Source: JANXSS01 sp025356535 (GTDB lineage Bacteria; Pseudomonadota; Gammaproteobacteria; Burkholderiales; Burkholderiaceae_D). Taken from it: 49,867 nt of DNA. Shown here one piece after another: positions 24,421 to 32,911 of this stretch. The DNA lies in contig JAYUMU010000154.1 in the NCBI GenBank assembly GCA_043762325.1, forward strand, positions 1 through 49,867, given 5' to 3'. Both the position numbers and the translations under genes were made by a program. Position 1 is the first letter of the stretch, and every line of letters starts with the position of its first letter. A model generated the notes under the pieces. It did no database searches, had not been told where the DNA came from, and was given only the letters and a program-made list of their open reading frames with translations.

Positions 24421-25950
24421 TCATTTCCTGACCGAGTCCTCGAGTTCGTCGAACTTGTCGCGAACGAACGTTGCCCGGGCTTGCCCCTTGAGCTGTTCGC
24501 TTTCCGTCAGGATCGCCACGATGCGCTTGGACACATGACGACGGTTGGCGATTTCCTCTTCTACCGTTGCGCCTTCCGGAATCTCGAACACGTTGCCGGA
24601 GCAATAGCTGTTGGGCGCGCCGCCGACTTCCCGCAGCCACTCGGCGAAATTATGCGGACTCGCCGCCGGATTGGCGCCGCGAATGGCGTCGCGCAGCATC
24701 TTGCGAAACAGGAAGACACCGGCGTCGAACTTGGTCGGATTTTCCAGCGAATGGAGCGCGATCGGGCGCTGGCTGATGATGGCTTCATAGTCGCCCGGCG
24801 CATACTGGCAGTCCTTGTAATTCTCGCGCGCCCGGTGGTCCGGCGGAATCGGCGGCATGTCTTCGATCTTGTATTTGCCGAAGCGTTCCGGACGGCGCAT
24901 GGCGACCTGGCCTTCGAGAAAGTCGATCGACTCGTAGCCGACCATCGCCTTGTCGCCGATGCCACGCGTGTCGATGCCCGGGCCCATGACGCGCCAGCCG
25001 ACCATCTTGCTGTTGACGTCGTCGACCGGCACCGTCCAGCGGATGATGTGGAAGCGGCTGAACAGCTTCTTCGTCGAGCCGTCTTCGGAGGTGTAGGCAT
25101 GCAGGCTCAGGTTCGGCAGCACCTGGTGCTGGACCCGCACGAACAGGCGGTCCTTGTCGACCCGCCGTGCGCCGGCGCAGGCCAGGCCGCGCCCCTGGTG
25201 AATCGGAATGAACTGCATGTCGGGCGCGACTTCCATCGACGCTGCGCCGACTTCGTCAAACGTCGTTCCCTGGAACTTGCCGTTGACGACATTCCTGGCC
25301 GAATGCAGCGCGGTCGGATGAAAGTTGTCGGCAGAGTTGTCCTGCACCTGCAGCCAGTTGCAATGCTGGAAATTACTGAATGGCACCAGCTCGTCGCCTT
25401 CGGCCACCGTGAAGTTTCCCTCCCACTCCGGAAAAGGCGGCTCCTGCTCCGGCGGGCCCATGTAGGCAAACACCAGGCCGTTGCGCTCGAACGCCTTGTA
25501 GGCGCCCTGCCTGATCGAGCAGGAATATTTTTCCGCTTCCTTTTCTTCGCCCTTCGGAAACGGCACATGCAGGCAGGTGCCGTCGATGTCGAACACCATG
25601 CCGTGATAACAGCACTTGATGCCGCGCTCCTGGATGGCGCCGTATTCCAGCGACGCGCCGCGATGGACGCAATGCGCATGCAAGAGGCCGATACGGCCCG
25701 AACCGTCGCGAAAGGCGACCAGTTCCTCGCCCAGGATCTTCAGGAAATGCGGCGTGTCGGTCAGTTCCTGGGACATGCAGACCGGATGCCAGAAGTGCCG
25801 CATGTACTCGCCGGTTGGCGTGCCGGGGCCGACTTCGGTCAATTCGGGATCATGGCCCGGCACCTTGCTGGTGTAGTAACCGCCGAAGGGGGTGAGCTTC
25901 TTGGCGACGACTGGCGGTGCGATCGGTGCGGTCTTGTCTGGTGCATTCAT
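24421..25950 (-). CDS. Rieske oxygenase, phthalate-oxygenase type
   Basis: Single-component-type oxygenase, 509 aa, with Rieske motif CVH-x16-CCYH (CVHRGASL...CCYHGMVFD). The iron site lies in DNSADNFHPTALH. No beta subunit is present, as usual for this class. It is longer than VanA/CarAa-type proteins and fits the ~430-520 aa phthalate/chlorobenzoate group. ATG 25950 has AAGGAAC upstream; the frame to 26037 runs through the operator. It is first in an operon with its reductase and the class II aldolase. Likely hydroxylates or demethylates an aromatic acid; substrate unknown. Confidence 0.9.
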   Translation of the reverse strand: MNAPDKTAPIAPPVVAKKLTPFGGYYTSKVPGHDPELTEVGPGTPTGEYMRHFWHPVCMSQELTDTPHFLKILGEELVAFRDGSGRIGLLHAHCVHRGASLEYGAIQERGIKCCYHGMVFDIDGTCLHVPFPKGEEKEAEKYSCSIRQGAYKAFERNGLVFAYMGPPEQEPPFPEWEGNFTVAEGDELVPFSNFQHCNWLQVQDNSADNFHPTALHSARNVVNGKFQGTTFDEVGAASMEVAPDMQFIPIHQGRGLACAGARRVDKDRLFVRVQHQVLPNLSLHAYTSEDGSTKKLFSRFHIIRWTVPVDDVNSKMVGWRVMGPGIDTRGIGDKAMVGYESIDFLEGQVAMRRPERFGKYKIEDMPPIPPDHRARENYKDCQYAPGDYEAIISQRPIALHSLENPTKFDAGVFLFRKMLRDAIRGANPAASPHNFAEWLREVGGAPNSYCSGNVFEIPEGATVEEEIANRRHVSKRIVAILTESEQLKGQARATFVRDKFDELEDSVRK

Positions 25951-25990
25951 TGTATGTTCCTTAGCTTGAAGCATGTTCTTTGTATTGTGT

Positions 25991-26037
25991 ACTCTGTATA
26001 CAGAAGGTATTCTTAGGCTGATCGCCTCCGGTGTCAA
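25991..26037 (-). promoter_or_regulatory. Rieske operon promoter with GntR-type operator
   Basis: On the minus strand a consensus -35 TTGACA (26037-26032) and a -10 AAGAAT (26014-26009) are 17 bp apart. The operator ACTCTG-TATA-CAGAAG (25991-26006) starts two bases after the -10. It contains the perfect 12-bp palindrome TCTGTATACAGA. The layout equals that of the TRAP promoter, predicting repression by the product of 26187-26876. Confidence 0.7.
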
Positions 26038-26161
26038 GACTTATGTCGGCGGTAGCTGCCGATTTCTCGTGGAAGCCGCCGTAGGAAGCCGCCAGACGCC
26101 GCCACGGCATACCCGGCGATATTGGCTGATGCGGTGATGGGCAATGCGGAATAAACTATGT

Positions 26162-26177
26162 ATTCTGGATACAAAGG
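26162..26177 (+). promoter_or_regulatory. Operator copy in front of the GntR gene
   Basis: ATTCTG-GATA-CAAAGG is a weaker copy of ACTCTG-N4-CAGAGT. It overlaps the region just before the ribosome site of the regulator gene, so autoregulation is likely. I could not place a convincing -35/-10 pair for this gene. Confidence 0.5.
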
Positions 26178-26186
26178 TAAAAGACG

Positions 26187-26876
26187 ATGATTCTCAAGCT
26201 GGCAAAAATCAAGGTCCGGCCAAATTTCGTGGACGAAGTCTACAAGACGCTTCTCGACGCGATCAGCGACGGCTCGCTCGCGCCCGGCGCGCGGGTGACG
26301 CAGGAAGAAATTGCAGAGCAGCTCAACGTGTCCAGGTCACCGGTACTGCAGGCGTTGCAGCTTCTGAAGAAAGATGGCCTGGTGCAGGATGCGCCGGGGC
26401 GCGGCATCCTGATTGCGCCGCTCGACGCGCACTGGATCGGCAACCTGTACCAGGTTCGCGGCGCCCTCGATACGCTGGCCGCCCGTCTTGCTGCGGAAAG
26501 AAAGCAGGATATCGGCGCCGACCTGATCGCAGCCGGTCGCAAGGCGGCACGCGGCAAGAACGTCAAGGCAATGATCGATGCCGACATGGCCTTTCATACC
26601 GCGATCTACCATGCCTCCGGCAATCCCCTGATCTTCGAGAACACGCAGCTGCACTGGGTGCATCTGCGCCGCGTGATGGGTGCGGTCCTGCAGTCTTCAG
26701 GCCAGCGCGAATCCATATGGAACGAGCATGAAGCGATTGCCAAGGCGATTGCCAGCGGCGACGCCGCACTGGCGGCCAGGCTGTCGGAAAAACATGCGCA
26801 CATTGCGCGCGAAAACCTGACCTCGCGCCTGGAAGAAGTCCTGGAAAGTCGCCAGGCCAACGGCAGCGTCTCCTGA
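26187..26876 (+). CDS. GntR-family regulator, FadR/FCD subfamily
   Basis: A 229-residue regulator. A winged helix-turn-helix occupies residues ~10-75 (RVTQEEIAEQLNVSRSPVLQAL). An all-helical FCD ligand domain follows, with family metal/ligand residues in DADMAFHTAIYHASGN and the late SEKHAHIARENL. It is divergent from the Rieske operon. Three copies of one palindrome, at both operon promoters and at its own, indicate that it controls the locus and is released by a pathway acid. Confidence 0.9.
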   Translation: MILKLAKIKVRPNFVDEVYKTLLDAISDGSLAPGARVTQEEIAEQLNVSRSPVLQALQLLKKDGLVQDAPGRGILIAPLDAHWIGNLYQVRGALDTLAARLAAERKQDIGADLIAAGRKAARGKNVKAMIDADMAFHTAIYHASGNPLIFENTQLHWVHLRRVMGAVLQSSGQRESIWNEHEAIAKAIASGDAALAARLSEKHAHIARENLTSRLEEVLESRQANGSVS

Positions 26877-26974
26877 TCAAGATGGTCCGGTGCGGCCCGC
26901 CGAGTGTGACGGGTCACGAAAATCGTCCTGCCTGAACCGGCCAATCCGCCCGCTCCTGCTGAGCACAACACGGA

Positions 26975-28045
26975 CTACTTCGGTCGTGGCTTTTCCAGAC
27001 CCTTGTCGGGCTGGCTCAGCTTGCCTTGCCTCAGTTCCCCGACCGCCGCTGCAACGGCCCGTGCGACATTGCGAACTTCTTCCTGGACGGCCAGGTCCCG
27101 GTCCAGGGTTGCGTGACTGTCTGCATACGATTCGTAATAGCCAATGAAGCGGTCAAGCCGCGCGCCCGGGCCCGCGTCGATCAGCCCCATCCAGTCGAGC
27201 CAGTCGGAGAGGCTGCGACGCACGCCTTCGATACCGGCCACGTCCCCGTGGACCACCAGGCCATAGGCGCGGCCGGCCAGATGTTTCGGATAATCCCATC
27301 CGGCCAGTTCGATGGCCTTTGCCTTCTCGGCATTTTTCCCGCCGGTCGACGTCGGGTCGGGATTGCCGCCATCTGCGCAGACCAGGCGGTCGATCATCAG
27401 TTTCAGCACGCCCGGCGCCTGGTACCAATACACCGGCGTGAGAATGATCACCGCATGGGCAGCGACCCATTTCTCGTAGATTTCCGCCATCCAGTCGTTG
27501 GTCTGCCGCTGACCATGATTCGGATAGCAGCTGCAGGGCCAGTGGCACAGCGGCATCGCCGTCGATGCGCAGCCCTTGCACGGATGGATATGGTTGTCAT
27601 AACCCGATGTCAGCAGACTCAGGTCGAGCAGGTCCACCTCGATCTGCTGCGCCCGCAGGATCTCCTGCGCCAGCACCGTGAGGCGCCAGGTTTTTGATAT
27701 CTCGCCGGGACAGCTGCCGTCGTTGCGCGCCGAGCCGCAGACAAGCAGCACGCGCGACGGCGTCTGGGGATTCTTTTGCAGGACATCCAACTCTGCGAGA
27801 CGCTTGCTGCTGGCTTTCCATTGCGCCGAGAGATCGTAATCGGGGTCGGCAAAGCCGGGGCCGGCTTTTTCGGTGGTGGGCGACTTGTGGCCGTCGACGT
27901 AGTTGACCCAAGCAACCTGTTCGACTTTCGACAGCGCTTCCTCGACTTCGCCGAACGCCGGATCGACGAATGACCGCCGGAACTGGAGATGGAATTCATC
28001 GCGGCCAAGTGGCGGGGGAGCCTGGCCTGTGCGCGGTTTTGTCAT
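26975..28045 (-). CDS. Flavodoxin-fold NAD(P)H-dependent oxidoreductase
   Basis: A 356-residue protein with an N-terminal ~100 residues of unclear fold. A flavodoxin/FMN-reductase domain follows: VLLVCGSARNDGSCPGE as phosphate-binding loop and AVIILTPVYWYQAPGVLKLMIDRL as the flavin-ring loop. A Cys cluster (HPCKGCAS...CHWPCSCYP) in the middle resembles the Cys-rich insert of iron-sulfur flavoproteins. ATG 28045 has AGGAAG upstream. It is convergent to the GntR gene. It may be an azoreductase or quinone-reductase-like enzyme; the link to the oxygenase locus is by position only. Confidence 0.75.
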   Translation of the reverse strand: MTKPRTGQAPPPLGRDEFHLQFRRSFVDPAFGEVEEALSKVEQVAWVNYVDGHKSPTTEKAGPGFADPDYDLSAQWKASSKRLAELDVLQKNPQTPSRVLLVCGSARNDGSCPGEISKTWRLTVLAQEILRAQQIEVDLLDLSLLTSGYDNHIHPCKGCASTAMPLCHWPCSCYPNHGQRQTNDWMAEIYEKWVAAHAVIILTPVYWYQAPGVLKLMIDRLVCADGGNPDPTSTGGKNAEKAKAIELAGWDYPKHLAGRAYGLVVHGDVAGIEGVRRSLSDWLDWMGLIDAGPGARLDRFIGYYESYADSHATLDRDLAVQEEVRNVARAVAAAVGELRQGKLSQPDKGLEKPRPK

Positions 28046-28402
28046 GGGGTCTTCCTGTGATCGGTAAATCATTCACGATCGACCCAAGGCCGGTTCGGGT
28101 CTGTCTGGCAGCGCGCTTAATGAGCGCAGTCGGCATCGCCGCCGCCAGTGCGCGCCTTCACTTTTGCAACACCGCCATCGTGTGCATCGCCGCTGGCCGT
28201 CGCACCGATTTTTTCGGCCGGCTCGAAGCGGTTGTCACGGGTATCTGCCGCAATCTGTCGCGTCAACCGGCGCCGGTCATCGGCGCGGCGCCACGTGTCG
28301 ATGTAATCGTTTGGTCATAAAGCGGCTCTATAATCCAGTGCGCCAAAGATGCAACGAAACAATGAAACCGCAATTCCGACGGTATAGTCCAGGGCACTCC
28401 CG
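28046..28402. other. Intergenic region, possible promoter for the HAD gene
   Basis: No convincing gene. A perfect -10 hexamer TATAAT lies at 28329-28334, without a good -35 at the right distance. TATAATCCAGTG (28329-28340) is echoed by TATAGTCCAGGG (28383-28394). The HAD gene starts 68 bp after the first copy. Confidence 0.35.
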
Positions 28403-29089
28403 ATGTATGCAAACCACGACCGCCTGATCATCTTCGACGCCGATGGCACGACCATCGACGCCTTCGCCGCGATCGACACCACCTTTGCCAGGCACGGCAT
28501 GGAAATCGGCGACCTGGAAAGCTTCCAGAAGCGCCGTCGCCTTTTCAAGTACCTCGGCGGCATCCGCGACTTTCCCAACAATCTGCAGAAACAGTTCGGC
28601 AGCCAGAGTCGCAAGAAACTGCTGACCACGCTGACCGACGTCTACCGCGACGAGGCCACGCTCTATCCCGGCATCGCCGCCCTGTTCGCAACCCTGATCG
28701 CAACGCCCGGCATCCGCATCGGCCTGGTCACGCGCAACATCACCAACGATGCCGAGCTGACGCTCAAGATCCTCTTCGGCCGTCATGGCGTCGATCTCGA
28801 CGGCCTCGACTTCATCACCCGCATCCCCGTGCGCGGCGACAAGGCAGCGCATTTCAAGGCGATGCGCGAGCGCTACGACATCAATCCGGCGCGCTGTTAT
28901 ACCTGCGGCGACGAGCATCACGACTATGAAGCGGCAATCGCCAGCGGCATGCAGCCGTTCATCGTCTCCTACGGCTTCGAGGACCACACCCGCCTGATCG
29001 AGAAATTCGCCATTCCGGAAGAAGTCATTTCGCGCACCTCCGAAATCGCCTGCCGCCGCATCCGCCACGCGCTCGACCTGCCGGACTAG
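28403..29089 (+). CDS. HAD-superfamily hydrolase
   Basis: Haloacid-dehalogenase-type phosphatase, 228 aa. Motif I is IIFDADGTTID, motif II GLVTRN, a Lys in RIPVRGDKAAHF and motif III CGDEHHDYEAA. A helical cap lies between motifs I and II. This resembles phosphoglycolate-phosphatase-like subfamily I enzymes. The second catalytic Asp of motif I (DxD) is present. It is followed by a glycosyltransferase gene on the same strand. Substrate cannot be read. Confidence 0.85.
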   Translation: MYANHDRLIIFDADGTTIDAFAAIDTTFARHGMEIGDLESFQKRRRLFKYLGGIRDFPNNLQKQFGSQSRKKLLTTLTDVYRDEATLYPGIAALFATLIATPGIRIGLVTRNITNDAELTLKILFGRHGVDLDGLDFITRIPVRGDKAAHFKAMRERYDINPARCYTCGDEHHDYEAAIASGMQPFIVSYGFEDHTRLIEKFAIPEEVISRTSEIACRRIRHALDLPD

Positions 29090-29105
29090 CCGGACGCGGC
29101 CGTGC

Positions 29106-29125
29106 CATGGCATGGCATGGCATGG
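29106..29125 (+). repeat. Pentanucleotide tandem repeat (CATGG)x4
   Basis: Four perfect CATGG units lie just upstream of, or in, the 5' end of the glycosyltransferase frame. Each unit carries an ATG in a different frame, and a gain or loss of one unit shifts any reading frame that crosses it. Confidence 0.8.
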
Positions 29126-29245
29126 CGACCATGTCACCGGCCCGAAACATTTCGCGGCTACGCTGTGCCTGTCCCGACTCTTCCGATCCGCATGCCGCTG
29201 CCGACCACACTGCCTTACCCCCGCGCCAGGGCGACCCTGCCGGCA

Positions 29246-30436
29246 ATGCTGCTGCAACCTGCACGGCACCGCAGCGTCGACTCTCCCTGCGCGCCGGAAC
29301 AGGCGGCGCCGACGGTCCTGATCCTCAGCGTCTCGGCCGGCGCCGGCCATGTGCGAGCCGCCCAGGCGCTGTGCGCGGCGGCAGACGGCTTGCCAATCCA
29401 CGCGGTCCACCTCGACATCATGTCCTGCATGCCGCGCGGTTTCCGGCGCCTCTATACGGACGCCTACGTGAAAATGGTCGGAAAATATCCGCATGCATGG
29501 GGCTGGCTGTACCGCCGGATGCAGTCGGCGCAACCGGCCGACCGGGCCCAGGCGTTGCGCCGCTGGTTCGACCGGGCGCAGGCGCGCGCGGTATTGCGCA
29601 GGATCGCCGCGCTCAAGCCGGCAGCCATCCTCTGCACCCATTTCCTGCCGGCCGAACTGCTCGGCTATCTGCCCGCCGCGCAGCGACCGTCCTGCCCGGT
29701 CTGGGTACAGGTGACCGATTTCGACGTCCACCGGATCTGGATACAGCCGGGTATCGCCGGCTATTTTGCCGGCAATGAAGCAGTGGCGTTTCGCCTGCGC
29801 GACGAAGGCGTGTCGCCTGCCCGCATCCACGTCACCGGCCTGCCGGTGATGCCGGCCTTCACCACGCCGCTGGACCGCGCGCGCTGCAGCGCAGGCCTCG
29901 GTCTCGATCCTTCGCGCCCGACCATCCTGATGATGGGCGGCGGCGCCGGCGTCGGCAATCTCAGCGCGCTGGCAACGCGGCTGCTGGCAATCGATCCGGC
30001 GCTGCAGCTGATCGCGCTCACCGGCAGCAATGCCGCCCTGCTGCGGGAACTGTCGCAGATGGCCGCGGCAACGCCGCAGCGCTTCGTCGTCCACGGCCAC
30101 ACCTCACAGGTCGAGCAGTTCATGGCCTGCGCCGATCTGATCATCACCAAGCCGGGTGGCCTCACCAGTGCGGAATGCCTGGCGGCGGGCCTGCCGATGA
30201 TTGCCAACGCGCCGATTCCGGGCCAGGAAGAGCGCAATGCCGACTACCTGGTGGAGGCCGGCGCAGCAGTCAAGGCGATCGATCCGGTGTCGGTGGAATT
30301 CCAGGTGCGCCGCTTGCTCGCCGACCCCGACCGGCTGGAACGCATGGCAGCCTGCGCGCGCGCGGCGGCGCGCCCGGATGCAGCGGCCCGGGCGATGCAG
30401 ACCGTGCTGCAGCACTTGCACGGGCAACAGGCTTGA
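29246..30436 (+). CDS. Glycosyltransferase, MGDG-synthase/MurG-like (GT28)
   Basis: About 396 aa from ATG 29246. Earlier in-frame starts (ATG 29192, ATG 29117, GTG 29102) extend it by up to 48 residues through the CATGG repeat; none has a strong ribosome site, so the start is uncertain. The N-terminal domain has the MGDG-synthase-type loop LILSVSAGAGHVRAAQAL. The C-terminal domain has LMMGGGAGVGNL and the donor-binding KPGGLTSAECLAAGLPMI. Family members add a hexose to diacylglycerol or to other lipids at the inner membrane. It is followed with overlap by a small membrane protein gene. Confidence 0.85.
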   Translation: MLLQPARHRSVDSPCAPEQAAPTVLILSVSAGAGHVRAAQALCAAADGLPIHAVHLDIMSCMPRGFRRLYTDAYVKMVGKYPHAWGWLYRRMQSAQPADRAQALRRWFDRAQARAVLRRIAALKPAAILCTHFLPAELLGYLPAAQRPSCPVWVQVTDFDVHRIWIQPGIAGYFAGNEAVAFRLRDEGVSPARIHVTGLPVMPAFTTPLDRARCSAGLGLDPSRPTILMMGGGAGVGNLSALATRLLAIDPALQLIALTGSNAALLRELSQMAAATPQRFVVHGHTSQVEQFMACADLIITKPGGLTSAECLAAGLPMIANAPIPGQEERNADYLVEAGAAVKAIDPVSVEFQVRRLLADPDRLERMAACARAAARPDAAARAMQTVLQHLHGQQA

Positions 30437-30921
30437 GGCCGCCCGGCCCGGCTGCCCGACGGCTGTTGGGCACGCTGGCTTGCGTCCTTTTGCTGGCGGC
30501 CATGTTTTCCCAGGTCGAGATCCAGATCGAGGGCAGTGCCGGCTGGGCCGCCAACCTGCCGACCTGGCGGGTTGAAAAACACTGGCTGCTCGATGTCTTC
30601 TGGGGCGGTCGTGCAATGACCGGTTACCACGCCTGGGTGTTCGCCTTCATGTTCGTCTTCTTCCACTTTCCGATGGTGGCAAATGGCCGCTACGACTGGC
30701 GCGCCGAGGGTCATGCGCTCGGATGCGTCATGCTGTTCTGGATCGCCGAGGATTTCCTGTGGTTCGTTTTCAATCCGGCTTACGGGCTGGGCCGGTTTTC
30801 GCCGCAGGATGTGCTCTGGCACAAGCACTGGTTATGGCAGGCGCCGGTCGAGTACTGGATATTCCTGCCGGTTGCCGCCGCGCTGCTGGGATGGTCGACC
30901 ACCCGTCCCCGCCCAGGCTGA
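30433..30921 (+). CDS. Small polytopic membrane protein, unrecognised
   Basis: A 162-residue protein read from a TTG that overlaps the glycosyltransferase stop (TTGA). Four hydrophobic stretches are visible: LLGTLACVLLLAAMF, AWVFAFMFVFFHFPM, CVMLFWIAEDFLWFVF and YWIFLPVAAALLGW. Conserved-looking charged and aromatic residues (ED, WHKHW) lie between them. I do not recognise the family. Translational coupling suggests a partner of the glycosyltransferase, for example in lipid modification. Confidence 0.6.
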   Translation: MRPPGPAARRLLGTLACVLLLAAMFSQVEIQIEGSAGWAANLPTWRVEKHWLLDVFWGGRAMTGYHAWVFAFMFVFFHFPMVANGRYDWRAEGHALGCVMLFWIAEDFLWFVFNPAYGLGRFSPQDVLWHKHWLWQAPVEYWIFLPVAAALLGWSTTRPRPG

Positions 30922-30985
30922 GCCCAAGGCCGGTGGCGCAACGGTGTGCCGCGCCGCGCGGCAGGCGGCAGCGACGCGGGGCCGC

Positions 30986-32119
30986 TCAGCAGATGCGTTT
31001 TCCGGCGCGCCAGGCGGCAATGACGATCGGCACGTCGTCGACCACCCGCACGCGCACGTAGTCGGCGCGCAGGCCCGGTGCGATTGCGCCACGGTCGCTC
31101 AGGCCCACCATCTGCGCCGGATTGCGGGTGACGGTGGCGATCGCCTTGGCCAGGCCGAAGCCCTTGTCCTGCAAGAGAAATGCCGCATGCAGCAGGCTCG
31201 CCGGAACATAGTCCGACGACAGCACGTCGAGCAGGTCGGCGCGCGCCAGTTCGCCCGCCGACACGTTGCCCGAGTGCGAGCCGCCGCGCACCATGTTCGG
31301 CGCACCCATGATGATGCCCATGCCCTGCGCGCGTGCGGCGCCGGCGGCGGCCAGCGTGGTGGGGAATTCCGAGATCGCGATGCCGTCGCCGATGCTTTCG
31401 GCGACATGGGCGAGGGTGGTGTCGTCATGCGCGGCGAGCGGCACCGGGTGGGCGCGCCGGCGGCAACTGGCGACGACAGCGCTGCGATTGCGCGCCGCAT
31501 GGACCTGCTGGCGCTCCAGCAGGCGCTCCAGCATGGAATCGATCTTTTCTTCGCTCCAGCCGCGCTTGCCGCTGACGTAGGTCCGGTAGTGGCTGATGTC
31601 GGTCCATTGCCGCTGGCCCGGCGTATGGTCCATCAGCGACACCAGGCGCAGGCGCTCGTCGTGCAGGAACGGCGCAAACATCTCCAGCAGGTGTTCTTCC
31701 GCCAGTTCGAGCCGGATGTGCAGGTAGTGCTCGGCGCGCAAGACACCCGAGGCAATCGCCTGCCGGATGCCATCGGTACAGGCGGCCAGGGTCTGGTTGC
31801 GCAGACTGTCGGAATCGATGTCGCCGACCGATATGGCATCGAGCACGGTGGTGATGCCGGCTGAAGCGATCTGCGCATCGTGGGCGATGATCGCCGGCAG
31901 GATCGGCCATTGCACTTTCGGGCGTGGCATCAGGTGTTTTTCGAGGTTGTCGGTATGCAGCTCGACGAGGCCGGGAATCAGGAAGTCGCCGTCCCAGTCA
32001 TCGCCGGCCACGCCGGCACAGCCGCGGTCGACCTCCCCGATCGATTCGCCACGGATGAGGAGGCTGCCGGTGAAATCGTCGTCCACCGTCACGATGCGGG
32101 CATTGCGAATTGCGTTCAT
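30986..32119 (-). CDS. phnM: PhnM, ribose 1-methylphosphonate 5-triphosphate diphosphatase
   Basis: Amidohydrolase-fold enzyme of the C-P lyase pathway, 377 aa. It removes diphosphate from alpha-D-ribose 1-methylphosphonate 5-triphosphate. Metal-site motif is GLVELHTDNLEKHLMPRP; further family blocks are AAHDDTTLAH, GIIMGAPNMVRGGSHSGN and LSSDYVPASLLHAAF. ATG 32119 has GGAAGG upstream. It is last in the leftward phnGHIJKLM operon, 52 bp after phnL. A second, diverged PhnM is encoded at 37198-38388. Confidence 0.95.
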   Translation of the reverse strand: MNAIRNARIVTVDDDFTGSLLIRGESIGEVDRGCAGVAGDDWDGDFLIPGLVELHTDNLEKHLMPRPKVQWPILPAIIAHDAQIASAGITTVLDAISVGDIDSDSLRNQTLAACTDGIRQAIASGVLRAEHYLHIRLELAEEHLLEMFAPFLHDERLRLVSLMDHTPGQRQWTDISHYRTYVSGKRGWSEEKIDSMLERLLERQQVHAARNRSAVVASCRRRAHPVPLAAHDDTTLAHVAESIGDGIAISEFPTTLAAAGAARAQGMGIIMGAPNMVRGGSHSGNVSAGELARADLLDVLSSDYVPASLLHAAFLLQDKGFGLAKAIATVTRNPAQMVGLSDRGAIAPGLRADYVRVRVVDDVPIVIAAWRAGKRIC

Positions 32120-32171
32120 GTATTGAGCCTTCCAGTTGTCGGTGCGCCGCCCGGTCCGGGCTTGCTGGCAG

Positions 32172-32876
32172 TCAGGCCACCAGCGCGATTGATTGCAGCG
32201 GCGGTATCGGATAGAGCCGCGTTGCCAGCGCCTGCCGCAGCGCCTTGTCGTGGAAAATGCCGACGATGGCCACGCCGCTGGCGCGACGCTCGTCGATCAT
32301 GCCGATGACGATGTCGCGGTTGGCGTCATCCAGGGACGCCGTCGGCTCGTCGAGCAGCAGGATCGGATAGTCGACGATCAGGGTGCGGGCGATGTTGACC
32401 CGCTGCTGCTCGCCGCCCGAGAAAGTGGCCGGCGGCACGCTCCACAGGCGCGTCGCGATCCCCAGCCGGGTCAGCATGGCGGCGGCGCGCTCGCGTGCTT
32501 CGGTGCGCGGCACTGCCCGCGCCAGCAACGGCTCGGCCACCAGGTCGATGGTCGCAATGCGGGGAATCACGCGCAGGAACTGCGTGACGAAGCCAAGCGT
32601 CGCGTGCCGCACGGCGTGGACCTCGCGCGCCGGTGCGCTGGCGATGTCGACCCAGGCGTCGTCATGACGGATGCGCACGCTGCCGCTGCTGGCGCGGTAG
32701 TTCGCATACAGGCAGCGCAAAAGCGTGCTCTTGCCGGCGCCGGAAGGCGCATGCAGCACGACGCATTCGCCGGCGTCGACCTGCAGGTCGACATTGGCCA
32801 GGATCGGCAAATGCAGGCCATCCTGCAGGTGCAGCGTGAAGTGCTTGGACAGGTTGCGAACGTCGATGCGTTTCAT
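32172..32876 (-). CDS. phnL: PhnL, C-P lyase ABC-type ATPase
   Basis: ABC ATPase of 234 aa. It has Walker A APSGAGKST, signature FSGGEQQRVNIART, Walker B LLLDEPTASLD and H-loop FHDKALRQ. No permease is encoded beside it. In known systems PhnL acts with PhnGHI in forming ribose 1-methylphosphonate 5-triphosphate rather than in transport. It lies between phnK (35 bp) and phnM. Confidence 0.95.
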   Translation of the reverse strand: MKRIDVRNLSKHFTLHLQDGLHLPILANVDLQVDAGECVVLHAPSGAGKSTLLRCLYANYRASSGSVRIRHDDAWVDIASAPAREVHAVRHATLGFVTQFLRVIPRIATIDLVAEPLLARAVPRTEARERAAAMLTRLGIATRLWSVPPATFSGGEQQRVNIARTLIVDYPILLLDEPTASLDDANRDIVIGMIDERRASGVAIVGIFHDKALRQALATRLYPIPPLQSIALVA

Positions 32877-32911
32877 GTGTGGTGTGTGGCCAGGGTGGAT
32901 GACAGCGGCGT

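Noticed and set aside
28328..30100. 590-codon minus-strand frame opposite the HAD and glycosyltransferase genes
   Set aside because: Antisense shadow with Arg/Gly/Ala-rich composition; both plus-strand genes have clear catalytic motifs.
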